Positions 26,129 to 34,464 of a stretch of 64,000 nucleotides of DNA are shown piece by piece. Source of the stretch: Streptomyces sp. NBC_01549 (lineage in GTDB: Bacteria; Actinomycetota; Actinomycetes; Streptomycetales; Streptomycetaceae); assembly GCF_026339955.1 (NCBI RefSeq), contig NZ_JAPEPW010000001.1:1860001-1924000 (forward strand). Reading direction: 5' to 3'. The translations under genes were made by a program, and so were the position numbers. A model generated the notes under the pieces. It was not told where the DNA came from. It ran no database searches and was given only the letters and a program-made list of their open reading frames with translations. Each line of letters opens with the position of its first letter. Position 1 is the first letter of the stretch.

Positions 26129-27304
26129 GTGATCGACTCGCGCGAGGCCGTCCAAGTGGCCTCCACGGGCACCGTGGCCCGCACCGTCCTGCCGCCCACG
26201 GAGGCACCGCCCCCCGCGAGGCCCGCCAAGCCCCGGGAGACGCGGCTGCGCGCACTGGACGGACTGCGGCTGGTCGCCGCGCTGATGGTGGCCGCGTACC
26301 ACTACGGCGGGCGTGACGGCGAGGTCGCGAAGGCCTGGGGCACATCGCCGCGCCACCAGTTCCCCGTGCTGCACGGGTACTTCGCGTACGGCTGCCTGGG
26401 CGTCCAGGTGTTCTTCGTGATCAGTGGCTTCGTCATCTGCATGAGCGGCTGGGGCCGCCCGCTGCGCTCGTTCTTCGCCTCCCGCGCCTCCCGGCTGCTG
26501 CCCGCGTACTGGGCCGCCATCATCCTGGTGACGGTGGTGTTCGCGCTGCCGATGGTCGCGTTCAAGACGGTCTCGCCGAGCGACACCCTGGTCAACATGA
26601 CGATGCTGCAGTATCCGCTCGGCGTCGACCGGGTGCTGGGCGTGTGCTGGACGCTGTGGGCGGAGGTCCGCTTCTACGCCCTCTTCGCGCTGTGCATCGT
26701 GCTGCCTGGCGCGAACCGCCGCCGCGTGATCATGTTCTGCGCCGGCTGGACGCTGGCCTACGCCATCGCCCAGGGCGCCAAGATGCCGCCGCTGGACATC
26801 GTCCTGATGCCCGAGTACGCGCCGTACTTCATCGGCGGCGTCGGCCTCTACCTGGTGCACCGCGACCGCAAGGACGTGTACGCCTGGGGCATCGTGGCCG
26901 TGAGCTGGCTGATCGGCCAGCACTACGCGGTGCAGGGGCTGTGGCACGCCCCGCAGGCGAACGGCTTCTCCTACCGCACCAGCTACGGCATCGTCCTCGT
27001 CGTCACCTTCGGCTACGTCGCCGTCGCCGCGATCGCCCTGGGCTGGCTGCGCTGGGCCAACTGGCGCTGGCTGACGGTCGCGGGCGCGCTGACGTACCCC
27101 TTCTACCTCGTCCACGAACACCTGGGCTGGGTCGTCATCAAGGCCCTCCACCAGGGGCTGCACATCCCGTCGTACGCCACGTTCCTGCTGACGGCGGCGA
27201 GCATGCTGCTGCTGGCCTGGCTGCTGAACCGGTACGTCGAGAACTGGCTGACGCCGAAACTGCGCACGGCGCTGGCGAAGCCCCGGCCTCAGCCGATCCC
27301 GTAA
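26129..27304 (+). CDS. Membrane acyltransferase (AT3/OafA family)
   Basis: This 391-residue integral membrane protein of the acyltransferase-3 family has about ten hydrophobic helices. The catalytic-type motif RLRALDGLRLVAALMVAAYHYGG carries the conserved Arg and His, and FFVISGFVICMS is the next family block. The GTG at 26129 has GAGGGG 6-7 bases upstream; an ATG at 26105 is an alternative without such a site. It lies downstream of the two transferases and probably adds acetyl or similar groups to the glycopolymer. Its end overlaps the convergent TetR gene by 16 bp. Confidence 0.85.
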   Translation: MIDSREAVQVASTGTVARTVLPPTEAPPPARPAKPRETRLRALDGLRLVAALMVAAYHYGGRDGEVAKAWGTSPRHQFPVLHGYFAYGCLGVQVFFVISGFVICMSGWGRPLRSFFASRASRLLPAYWAAIILVTVVFALPMVAFKTVSPSDTLVNMTMLQYPLGVDRVLGVCWTLWAEVRFYALFALCIVLPGANRRRVIMFCAGWTLAYAIAQGAKMPPLDIVLMPEYAPYFIGGVGLYLVHRDRKDVYAWGIVAVSWLIGQHYAVQGLWHAPQANGFSYRTSYGIVLVVTFGYVAVAAIALGWLRWANWRWLTVAGALTYPFYLVHEHLGWVVIKALHQGLHIPSYATFLLTAASMLLLAWLLNRYVENWLTPKLRTALAKPRPQPIP

Positions 27305-27939
27305 CGCGTCCCGATCCCCGCGATCACCAGGGCCAGCCCTTCTTCGAAGTGCCGGTCGTAGTCCTCGAAGATCTCCGCGCCCGCCGCGGCCGACAGAGGG
27401 AAGTCGGCCATCCGGCGGGCGCGGTCGTCCACGTCGTATCCCTCGCGGCGCTCGCCGGGGAGCGGCTGGACGCCCTGTTCCTCGGTGACGAACCCGAGGG
27501 TGTAGAGGTAGGCCGTCGTGGCCGCCCGGACCGCCTGGGCGAGGGTGAAGCCCGCGTCCGTGAACAGACGCAGGGTCTTTTCCATCTCGACCGCGTGCAG
27601 GGTGCCGGTGAAGCGTGAGCCGCTGAAGACCCTGGCGCCGTCGCGGTAGCTCAGCAGCGCGGCGCGCAGCGCGCGGTTGGCCGTCAGGAGCCGCTCCTGC
27701 CAGGTGGCGTCGGGGTCCGCCGGCGCCGCCTCGGTCATCCGGCGATACATCTCCGTCGCCATCTCGTCGAGCAGCGCCTGTTTGTCCTTGAAGTGCCAGT
27801 ACAGAGCGGGCGCCTTGACGTCCAGCTCCTTGGCGATGGCGCGCAGACTCAGGCCCTCCAGGCCCACCTCGTTCAGGAGTTCCAGGGCGGTGTCCGCGAC
27901 GCGCTTGCGGTCGAGCGGCGCTCGTCGTTCCGTGCTCAC
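27289..27939 (-). CDS. TetR-family repressor (tetracycline-repressor C-domain type)
   Basis: This 216-residue regulator has an HTH at about residues 25-50 (LSLRAIAKELDVKAPALYWHFKDKQ) and a TetR_C_1-like ligand domain. The GTG at 27939 (VSTERRAPLDRKRV) was chosen; the longer frame would run through the promoter region and its operators. Two identical-type palindromes CTTAACnnnGTTAAG stand between it and the divergent monooxygenase fragment, so it should repress both itself and that gene. Because the target has lost its centre, the regulator may now be functionally orphaned. Its 3' end overlaps the acyltransferase gene. Confidence 0.9.
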   Translation of the reverse strand: MSTERRAPLDRKRVADTALELLNEVGLEGLSLRAIAKELDVKAPALYWHFKDKQALLDEMATEMYRRMTEAAPADPDATWQERLLTANRALRAALLSYRDGARVFSGSRFTGTLHAVEMEKTLRLFTDAGFTLAQAVRAATTAYLYTLGFVTEEQGVQPLPGERREGYDVDDRARRMADFPLSAAAGAEIFEDYDRHFEEGLALVIAGIGTRYGIG

Positions 27940-27948
27940 GCTTGACAA

Positions 27949-27963
27949 CTTAACACCGTTAAG
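27949..27963. promoter_or_regulatory. TetR operator 1, CTTAAC-ACC-GTTAAG
   Basis: Perfect 6+6 palindrome with a 3-base centre, 10 bp upstream of the TetR start codon. A second copy lies 37 bp away. Confidence 0.8.
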
Positions 27964-27985
27964 GCAACCCTGGGAAACGCCAGCA

Positions 27986-28000
27986 CTTAACAGCGTTAAG
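27986..28000. promoter_or_regulatory. TetR operator 2, CTTAAC-AGC-GTTAAG
   Basis: Same arms as operator 1 with a different centre, ending 13 bp before the ATG of the monooxygenase fragment. It overlaps the expected ribosome site GGAG (28000-28003), so binding would block expression. Confidence 0.8.
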
Positions 28001-28012
28001 GAGAGTGGAGTC

Positions 28013-28504
28013 ATGACGGCACAGGCGGCGGACACGGGCGTGAGCGCGGGCCGGAACACGGACGTGGACGTGGACGTGGACGTGCTGATCGTGGGCGCGG
28101 GCCCCGCCGGTCTCGCCCTCGGCGTCGACCTCGCCCGGCGCGGGGTGGACGCGCTCGTGGTGGAGCGGGCCGACGGCCTGTTCCCCGGGTCGCGCGGCAA
28201 GGGCATCCAGCCGCGCACGATGGAGGTCTTCGAGGACCTCGGCGTACTCGACGCGATCCGTGCGGCCGGTGGCCCCTACCCGGCCGGGGTCGCGGCCGGC
28301 CCGGAAACCCAGGCACCGGCACTGCCCGTCCCCACGGCCAGGATCCCGGCACACGAGTCGTACGGCACCGGTCTCTTCCTGATCCGCCCCGACGGTTACG
28401 TGGGGTGGGCGGGCGGCACGGCTTCGGGGCTGCGGGAGTACGCGACGCGCCTGGGCGTCCTCGGCCAGGACCTGTCCCAGGATCTGCCCCAGGATCTGGC
28501 TTAG
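28013..28504 (+). pseudogene. Internally deleted FAD monooxygenase, N- and C-terminal parts joined in frame
   Basis: The 163-codon frame starts with a repeat-rich stretch (VDVDVDV) and the FAD dinucleotide motif VLIVGAGPAGLALGVDLARRG, then VVERADGLFPGSRGKGIQPRTMEVFEDLG, the N-terminus of class A aromatic or rifampicin-type hydroxylases. From about residue 120 it reads LFLIRPDGYVGWAGG, which is the extreme C-terminus of the same family. Members have about 480-540 residues, so roughly 350 codons of the centre, including the second FAD motif, are gone without breaking the frame. It cannot be a working hydroxylase. It is still behind the TetR operators, and its stop overlaps the LysE stop by 4 bp. 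Confidence 0.75.
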
Positions 28505-29154
28505 GCGCTGGCCAGGGTGAGCTTCACGGCGAAGCCCAGGAACAGGGCGCCCGCCGCGGTCGTGGCCCCCGCCGACAGCCGCTTGCGCCGCCGGAAGGCC
28601 GCCGCCAGCTTCGTCCCGCTGAAGATCAGCGCGGTGAGGTACAGGAAGCTGGCGAGCTGGGCGAAGGCACCGAGGACGACGAAGGAGAGGGCCGGGTAGG
28701 CGTAGCCCGGGTCCACGAACTGCACGAAGAAGGCGACGAAGAACAGGATCGCCTTCGGGTTGAACAGGCTGATCACCAGCGCCCGCCGGAAGGGCCGCTC
28801 CTCGGCGGCCGGCGCCGCGTCCGTCTCGCTCTCCGCGACCCGCTCGTGCCGGGTCCGCCACATGCCCCACGCGGCGCGCAGCATCCCGATCGCCAGCCAT
28901 GTCAGATATCCGGCCCCGGCGTACTTCACGATCCCGAACAGCACGGCGTTGGCCTGCAGCAGCGAGGCGACTCCGGCCGCGGACAGGGTCATCAGTACGG
29001 TGTCCCCGCACCAGACACCCGCGGCGGCCGTGTATCCCGTGCGTACGCCCTTGCGGGCGGCGACGGACAGCACGTACAGCGAGTTCGGCCCGGGAAGCAG
29101 AACGATCAGCACGAGTCCCGCGAGATAGGTCGGGAGGTCGATAACACCAAGCAT
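28501..29154 (-). CDS. LysE-family amino acid or homoserine exporter
   Basis: This 217-residue protein with about six membrane segments belongs to the LysE/RhtB family. It begins MLGVIDLPTYLAGLVLIVLLPGPNSLYVL, which includes the family's GPN motif, and has FRRALVISLFNPKAILFF, the second conserved block (NPKA). The ATG at 29154 fits the family N-terminus, yet no ribosome site is present because a hairpin arm touches the codon. A GTG at 29184 inside that hairpin would add 10 residues. It probably exports a neutral or basic amino acid. Its stop overlaps the monooxygenase fragment. Confidence 0.88.
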   Translation of the reverse strand: MLGVIDLPTYLAGLVLIVLLPGPNSLYVLSVAARKGVRTGYTAAAGVWCGDTVLMTLSAAGVASLLQANAVLFGIVKYAGAGYLTWLAIGMLRAAWGMWRTRHERVAESETDAAPAAEERPFRRALVISLFNPKAILFFVAFFVQFVDPGYAYPALSFVVLGAFAQLASFLYLTALIFSGTKLAAAFRRRKRLSAGATTAAGALFLGFAVKLTLASA

Positions 29155-29192
29155 GAGGTGGAGTGTCGCACGAGAGTACGACACTCCACCTC
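29155..29192 (-). terminator. Hairpin touching the lysE-type start codon
   Basis: GAGGTGGAGTGTCG (29155-29168) and its complement (29179-29192) form a 14-bp stem with a 10-base loop. It begins 23 bp after the Uma2 stop, so it can end that transcript. It also ends exactly at the exporter ATG, so it could control that gene instead. Confidence 0.65.
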
Positions 29193-29214
29193 GGGGTTTC
29201 GTGAGGCGGGACGG

Positions 29215-29790
29215 TCAGCCGTCGAGGAGGGTGTCCACGTCCAAGGTGACCTTGACACCGATCGAAGGCGGCAGGGCGACGGACTGGCCTCGCTTGAAAC
29301 GCTCGGGGTCGCCATACGCGCCGTCTGTGGGGTCGGTGTAAAGGAGGACCTCGTCGTGCTTACGGTCCGCGATGAGGTAGACCGGAAGGCCCGCCTGGGC
29401 ATAGCACTCGACCTTTGGACCGAGGTCGTCGGACCAGTTGGAGGAGGTCACTTCGACGACGAGGCGGAAGACATTGGGCGCGTAGTAGTTCTTCTTCACA
29501 TGAGCGCCGTCGAAGTCCTCATCCACAACAGAGAGGTCGGGAATCGCGAAATCCTCTGGCAGCGTGGGCAGCCAGAGGCCGATGCCCTGGATCCATTCAG
29601 CCCCGCTTCCCTCAATGCCTGCACGCTCCAACGCCCTGCAAAACTTCGTCAATGACCGCCCGTGCGGGCCATCCGGCGGCGGTGTCACAGTGAGCCTCCC
29701 CTGGAGAATCTCCACGCGGTGCCCAGGCAGTGCACGGGAGAGCTGTTCGGCGGCTTCGCCCAGCGTCAGCTCGTGTTGCAGTACGGCCAC
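29215..29790 (-). CDS. Uma2-family PD-(D/E)XK protein
   Basis: This 191-residue complete member of the Uma2 family uses the GTG at 29790, preceded by AAGGAGG with a 5-base gap. Key parts are HRVEILQGRLTVTPPPDGPH (N-terminal strands), AIPDLSVVDEDF with the first acidic residue, and FRLVVEVTSSNWSDDLGPKV with the Glu-Val-x-Ser and downstream Lys. PVYLIADRKHDEVLLY is the usual C-terminal block. It stands alone between the exporter and the mutase gene. Members of this family look like nucleases, but activity and role are unproven here. Confidence 0.9.
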   Translation of the reverse strand: MAVLQHELTLGEAAEQLSRALPGHRVEILQGRLTVTPPPDGPHGRSLTKFCRALERAGIEGSGAEWIQGIGLWLPTLPEDFAIPDLSVVDEDFDGAHVKKNYYAPNVFRLVVEVTSSNWSDDLGPKVECYAQAGLPVYLIADRKHDEVLLYTDPTDGAYGDPERFKRGQSVALPPSIGVKVTLDVDTLLDG

Positions 29791-29883
29791 GGCATCCTCC
29801 TTTTCAGGGGCTCACTCTTCACGAGAGTAACCGGGGCCGATTGAACTCCGCCCCTGATCACTCATACGGAGTAACCGCCCAGC

Positions 29884-31464
29884 TCAGAACACATCGCTCG
29901 GCACATACGTCCCCCAAACCCCCCGCAACGCGTTGCACACCTCGCCCACCGTCGCGCGGGCGCGCAGGGCGTCCTTCATGGGGTAGAGGACGTTGTCCGT
30001 GCCCTCGGCCGCCTTCCTGAGGTCGGCGAGGGCCGCGTCCACCGCCGACTGGTCGCGCTCGGCGCGGAGCTTGGTGAGGCGTTCGGCCTGCTGGGCCTCG
30101 ATGGCGGGGTCGACGCGGAGGGGCTCGTAGGGCTCCTCCGCGTCGAGCTGGAAGCGGTTGACGCCGACCACGACCCGCTCACCGGAGTCGGTCTCCTGGG
30201 CGATCCGGTACGCGCTGCGCTCGATCTCGCCCTTCTGGAAGCCGTGCTCGATGGCGGACACCGCGCCGCCCAGCTCCTCGACCCTCGCCATCAGTTCGAC
30301 CGTGGCCGCCTCGACGTCGTCGGTCATCTTCTCGACGACGTACGAGCCGGCGAAGGGGTCGACCGTCGCCGTCACGTCCGTCTCGTACGCCAGGACCTGT
30401 TGCGTCCGCAGCGCCAGACGGGCCGACTTGTCCGTCGGGAGCGCGATCGCCTCGTCGAAGGAGTTGGTGTGCAGGGACTGCGTGCCGCCGAGGACCGCGC
30501 CCAGGCCCTGGACCGCGACGCGCACCAGGTTCACCTCCGGCTGCTGGGCGGTCAGCTGGACCCCGGCCGTCTGGGTGTGGAAGCGCAGCATCAGCGACTT
30601 GGGGTCCTTCGCGCCGAACTCCTCGCGCATCACCCGCGCCCAGATGCGCCTGGCGGCGCGGAACTTGGCGACCTCCTCCAGGATCGTCGTACGGGCGACG
30701 AAGAAGAAGGACAGACGGGGGGCGAAGTCGTCGACGTCCATGCCGGCGGCCACGGCCGTGCGGACGTACTCGATGCCGTCGGCGAGGGTGAACGCGATCT
30801 CCTGCGCGGGCGAGGCACCGGCCTCGGCCATGTGGTAGCCCGAGATCGAGATCGTGTTCCACTTCGGGATCTCGGCCCGGCAGTACTTGAAGATGTCCGC
30901 GATCAGCCGGAGGGACGGCTTCGGCGGGAAGATGTACGTGCCGCGCGCGATGTACTCCTTGAGCACGTCGTTCTGGATCGTGCCCGTGAGCTGGTCGGCC
31001 GGGACGCCCTGCTCCTCCCCCACCAGCTGGTACATGAGCAGGAGGAGGGCCGCGGGGGCGTTGATCGTCATCGACGTGGAGACCTTGTCCAGCGGGATGC
31101 CGCCGAACAGGATCCGCATGTCCTCCACCGAGTCGATGGCCACACCGACCTTGCCGACCTCGCCGTGCGCGATCGGCGCGTCCGAGTCGTGGCCCATCTG
31201 GGTGGGCAGGTCGAAGGCGACCGACAGGCCCATCGTGCCGTTCGCGATCAGCTGCTTGTAGCGCGCGTTCGACTCCACCGCCGTGCCGAAGCCCGCGTAC
31301 TGACGCATGGTCCAGGGGCGGCCGGTATACATCGACGGGTACACACCACGGGTGAAGGGGTACGCGCCCGGCTCGCCCAGCTTCTCGGCCGGATCCCAGC
31401 CCTCCAGAGCCTCGGGCCCGTAGACCGGCTCGATGGGCAGTCCGGACTCCGACTCGCGCGCCAT
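29884..31464 (-). CDS. Methylmalonyl-CoA mutase-type large subunit lacking B12 domain
   Basis: This 526-residue TIM-barrel substrate-binding subunit of an acyl-CoA mutase starts [13 protein letters not shown] at 31464 behind GGGAGG. Residues matching the methylmalonyl-CoA site are present: Tyr56 in RQYAGFGTA, Arg174 in [12 protein letters not shown], and His211 in [12 protein letters not shown]. Isobutyryl-CoA mutases carry Phe and Gln at the first two places, so a carboxylated CoA substrate (methylmalonyl or ethylmalonyl) is favoured. The chain ends after the barrel, so the cobalamin domain (DxHxxG) must come from a separate small subunit, which is not in this window. It is a single-gene unit. 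Confidence 0.9.
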   Translation of the reverse strand: MARESESGLPIEPVYGPEALEGWDPAEKLGEPGAYPFTRGVYPSMYTGRPWTMRQYAGFGTAVESNARYKQLIANGTMGLSVAFDLPTQMGHDSDAPIAHGEVGKVGVAIDSVEDMRILFGGIPLDKVSTSMTINAPAALLLLMYQLVGEEQGVPADQLTGTIQNDVLKEYIARGTYIFPPKPSLRLIADIFKYCRAEIPKWNTISISGYHMAEAGASPAQEIAFTLADGIEYVRTAVAAGMDVDDFAPRLSFFFVARTTILEEVAKFRAARRIWARVMREEFGAKDPKSLMLRFHTQTAGVQLTAQQPEVNLVRVAVQGLGAVLGGTQSLHTNSFDEAIALPTDKSARLALRTQQVLAYETDVTATVDPFAGSYVVEKMTDDVEAATVELMARVEELGGAVSAIEHGFQKGEIERSAYRIAQETDSGERVVVGVNRFQLDAEEPYEPLRVDPAIEAQQAERLTKLRAERDQSAVDAALADLRKAAEGTDNVLYPMKDALRARATVGEVCNALRGVWGTYVPSDVF

Positions 31465-31691
31465 TGCTGTGCCTCCCACTGAAGTTACCGATCGGTAGGA
31501 CCGACCTCCGCCACGGACTGTAGCGGGGGCCGTGCGCGGGGTGGAGAGAACCGCGCTGGGACCTTGCTCACAGGCTTCATCACCCGCAGGCTTCATCGCC
31601 ACAGGCTTCATTCCCCAGGATGGCGCCTCGTTCGCAACCGGGCGCGCCTGGGGAGCATCTCAGGGGACACGACGACGCACCGGGGGTTGGA

Positions 31692-32525
31692 ATGCGTACG
31701 ACTGGTATGGGGAGATCGCTGGCCGCCCTCGTGGCGCTCGTCGCGGTGAGCGGCTGCACGGCTCAGGCCGTGGACGCGCACGGGAACACACAGGGGAGCA
31801 CGCGGGGGAAGACGCCGCCGTCCGCCTCGAAGACGGACCGTTCGGCCGCGCCCGGGGACGACAAGCCGGGCGGCGCATCGCCGTCCGCCGCCCCCAAGGT
31901 CCTCTGGTCCCGCGGTGACAAGGGGAACGACGTGCGGGAGGTCCAGGCCCGGCTGCACCAGGTGGCCTGGCTCATCCCGGCGCCGACGGGGACGTACGAC
32001 ACCCCCACGGTCGACGCGGTGAAGGGATTCCAGGGCAAGCGCGGGCTGCCGCGGACCGGCGAGCTGGACGCCGTCACCTGGCAGCGGCTGCGGGGGATGA
32101 CGCACAAGCCGGCCGCATGGGAGTTGTACCCGTACGGCGGACAGCCCGCCGCGCGGCCCGACCCGCGCTGTATGACGGGCCGGGTGCTGTGCGTCAGCAA
32201 GACGAGCCGCACCCTGCGCTGGATGATCGACGGGAGGACGGTCTCGGAGATGGACGTGCGGTTCGGCTCGCAGTACACGCCGACCCGCGAAGGGGTCTTC
32301 AGCGTCTACTTCAAATCGCGCTACCACGTGTCGACGATCTACCACACGTCCATGCCGTACGCGATGTTCTTCAGCGGCGGCCAGGCGGTCCACTACTCCC
32401 CCGACTTCGCGGCCCGCGGCTACTACGGCGCCTCGCACGGCTGCGTCAACGTTCGGGACGAGGGGAAGATCGCGGCGCTGTTCGCGCAGGTCCGGGACGG
32501 GGACAAGGTCGTCGTCTACTGGTGA
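31692..32525 (+). CDS. L,D-transpeptidase lipoprotein with peptidoglycan-binding domain
   Basis: This 277-residue secreted lipoprotein starts at the ATG at 31692, with a signal peptide ending VAVSGC (lipidated Cys22), then a Ser/Thr/Gly linker. Residues about 72-140 are a PG_binding_1 domain (GNDVREVQARLHQVAWL, TVDAVKGFQGKRGLP). The YkuD catalytic domain follows and ends with SHGCVNVRDEGKI, which has the His and nucleophilic Cys. It would make 3-3 peptide cross-links or attach groups to peptidoglycan. A strong terminator follows 22 bp after the stop. It is monocistronic. Confidence 0.93.
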   Translation: MRTTGMGRSLAALVALVAVSGCTAQAVDAHGNTQGSTRGKTPPSASKTDRSAAPGDDKPGGASPSAAPKVLWSRGDKGNDVREVQARLHQVAWLIPAPTGTYDTPTVDAVKGFQGKRGLPRTGELDAVTWQRLRGMTHKPAAWELYPYGGQPAARPDPRCMTGRVLCVSKTSRTLRWMIDGRTVSEMDVRFGSQYTPTREGVFSVYFKSRYHVSTIYHTSMPYAMFFSGGQAVHYSPDFAARGYYGASHGCVNVRDEGKIAALFAQVRDGDKVVVYW

Positions 32526-32547
32526 CAGCCGGCCCGGAGGGCTGATA

Positions 32548-32586
32548 GGCGCGGGCGGGACCGGGGGAACGTGTCCCGCCCGCGCC
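32548..32586 (+). terminator. Terminator of the L,D-transpeptidase gene
   Basis: GGCGCGGGCGGGAC (32548-32561) and its exact complement (32573-32586) form a 14-bp stem with an 11-base loop, 22 bp after the stop codon. Confidence 0.8.
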
Positions 32587-32699
32587 GATGTGCACCAGGC
32601 CCGGGTACGGGGGGAACCCCGGCTCGGTGCAACGGCCGATGACCAGTCGGCTCACCCATTACTGCGTCGGTGCGGCCGAAAACGTCACACCCGGGCGGA

Positions 32700-34390
32700 A
32701 AAAAATCTGACGGCATAGGAAATCGCAGGTCAGTCCCCCTGTTCCCTTCGGGTGCGCCTTGCCGGCGTGAAAACATGGCTGCGGCGCCTGCCCGCCGACG
32801 CCGGTAGCTCGTTGGGACGTTGAGCCCGTAGGTCAGTCTGGTGCCGGGGCCGCAGAGGGGCCACGCACTGTTGCCATCGAGCACGCCGGTCAGATTTTCG
32901 CTCCCCCGCGGCCCCCTGGGCAGGCGTCGGCCCGTACGGATCGATACCAGGGAGTTGTGCATGGCGGACACCGACGACGGTGGCGTCGAGGAGATCGAGC
33001 AGGCCGAGGAGCTCGTGGCCCGTGTCGCGGCGATCGATATCGCCAAGGCGTCGGGCATGGTCTGTGTGCGGGTGCCGCACGAGGACAAGCCCGGCAAGCG
33101 CGTGCAGCGGGTCTTCAACACCGTCGCGACCAGCGGCGCGATCCTGGACCTGGCCGACCACCTGGTCTGCCAGGGCGTCACCCGGGTGGTGATGGAGGCG
33201 ACGTCGACCTACTGGAAGCCGTACTTCTTTCTGCTGGAATCGCGTGGTCTGGAGTGCTGGCTGGTCAACGCCCGTGACGTCAAGAACGTCCCGGGCCGGC
33301 CCAAAACCGACCGCCTGGACGCGGTCTGGCTGGCCAAGCTCACCGAACGCGGCATGCTCCGGCCCTCGTTCGTACCCCCGAAGCCGGTCCGTGAACTGCG
33401 CGATCTGACCCGGGCCCGGGCCGTCATGACCCACGAGCGCACCCGCCACAAGCAGCGCACCGAGAAACTCCTCGAGGACGCCCAGATCAAGCTGTCCACC
33501 GTGATCGCCGACATCTTCGGCGTCTCCGGCCGGGCCATGCTGGAGGCACTGATCGCGGGCGAACGCAGCCCCAAGGCGTTGGCGGACCTGGCCCACGGCA
33601 CCATCAAGGCCAGCCACAGCACCCTGGCCGAGGCCCTGACCGGCCGGTTCGAAGAACACCACGCCTTCATGTGCCGGATGCTGCTGGACACCGTCGACTA
33701 CCTCACCGTGCAGATCGACAAGCTCACCGCCCGGATCACCCTGCGTCTGGCCGAGCTGTCCACCACCGAGGACGACGAAGGCCCCGGACAGGGCACCCTC
33801 ATACCGATCACCGACACCGAACGCCTCGACGAGATCCCCGGCGTCGGCCCCAGCACCGCGCAGGTCATCCTCGCCGAGACCGGCCTGGACATGACGGTCT
33901 TCCCCACCGCCGGCCATCTCGTGTCCTGGGCGAAACTCTCCCCACGCACCCTCCAGTCCGGAAACAAGAACACCTCCGGCCCCACCGGCAAAGGCAACCC
34001 CTGGCTCCGCGGCGCCCTCGGCGAAGCAGCAATCTCCGCCGCCCGCACCGACACCTTCCTCGGCGCCCGCTACCGCCGCATCGTCAAACGCCGCGGCCAC
34101 ATGAAAGCCCTGGTCGCCGTCGCCCGCTCCATCCTGGTCGCCGTCTGGCACCTCATGAACGACCCGACCGCCCGCTACCGAGACCTCGGCCCCGACTTCC
34201 ACACCCGCAACCTCGACCCGGCCCGCAAGAGCCGCGACCTCGTCCGCCAGCTCAAGGCCCTCGGCCACGACGTCACCCTCACCCCGGCAGCCGCCTGACA
34301 TCCCACGACCCCACCGCCCCACACCAGCCCCCGACCGTCACCATCGAGGGGCTATCTCGCCATCCCCATCTGACCGTTGAGTTTTCCGGT
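32700..34390 (+). mobile_element. IS110-family insertion sequence, ends not resolved
   Basis: The transposase gene at 32961-34298 defines the element. IS110 elements lack inverted repeats, so the borders given are only rough: about 260 bp of non-coding sequence before the transposase and less than 100 bp after it. In the IS110 group (unlike IS1111) the longer non-coding end precedes the gene and encodes the bridge RNA, which fits this layout. It sits between the terminator of the L,D-transpeptidase gene and the 3' end of a frameshifted membrane protein gene, so it seems to break no gene. Confidence 0.6.
32961..34298 (+). CDS. IS110-family DEDD transposase
   Basis: This 445-residue recombinase starts at the ATG at 32961, eight bases after GGGAG. 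The RuvC-like N-terminal domain has the DEDD residues in AAIDIAKASG, RVVMEATSTYWKP and PKTDRLDAVWLAKL. The C-terminal Tnp20 domain has LDEIPGVGPSTAQVILAE, and the Ser-containing segment LQSGNKNTSGPTGKG, where the catalytic serine is expected. It is full length and shows no stop or shift, so the element may be active. Enzymes of this family use a bridge RNA from their own non-coding end to choose the target. Confidence 0.92.
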   Translation: MADTDDGGVEEIEQAEELVARVAAIDIAKASGMVCVRVPHEDKPGKRVQRVFNTVATSGAILDLADHLVCQGVTRVVMEATSTYWKPYFFLLESRGLECWLVNARDVKNVPGRPKTDRLDAVWLAKLTERGMLRPSFVPPKPVRELRDLTRARAVMTHERTRHKQRTEKLLEDAQIKLSTVIADIFGVSGRAMLEALIAGERSPKALADLAHGTIKASHSTLAEALTGRFEEHHAFMCRMLLDTVDYLTVQIDKLTARITLRLAELSTTEDDEGPGQGTLIPITDTERLDEIPGVGPSTAQVILAETGLDMTVFPTAGHLVSWAKLSPRTLQSGNKNTSGPTGKGNPWLRGALGEAAISAARTDTFLGARYRRIVKRRGHMKALVAVARSILVAVWHLMNDPTARYRDLGPDFHTRNLDPARKSRDLVRQLKALGHDVTLTPAAA

Positions 34391-34393
34391 CAG
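34370..34393 (-). terminator. Short hairpin 3' of the frameshifted membrane gene
   Basis: CTGACCG (34370-34376) pairs with CGGTCAG (34387-34393) around a 10-base loop with TTTT. It lies about 72 bp beyond the stop of the minus-strand gene and near the right end of the IS. It may be either gene's terminator or part of the element end. Confidence 0.35.
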
Positions 34394-34464
34394 AGCGGTA
34401 TGGGAGGGGTTCTGGGAGCCGGTTTGGCTCAGAACGCACCCAGGCCGGATGGCCGAAAGCTCTC

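Noticed and set aside
24443..27163. A 906-codon minus-strand frame across the glycosyltransferase and acyltransferase genes
   Set aside because: It mirrors the codons of three well-supported plus-strand genes and is rich in Gly, Arg, Asp and His without any domain.
18708..27304. Antibiotic biosynthetic gene cluster
   Set aside because: There are no polyketide, peptide synthetase or terpene genes; all genes fit cell-wall glycopolymer synthesis.
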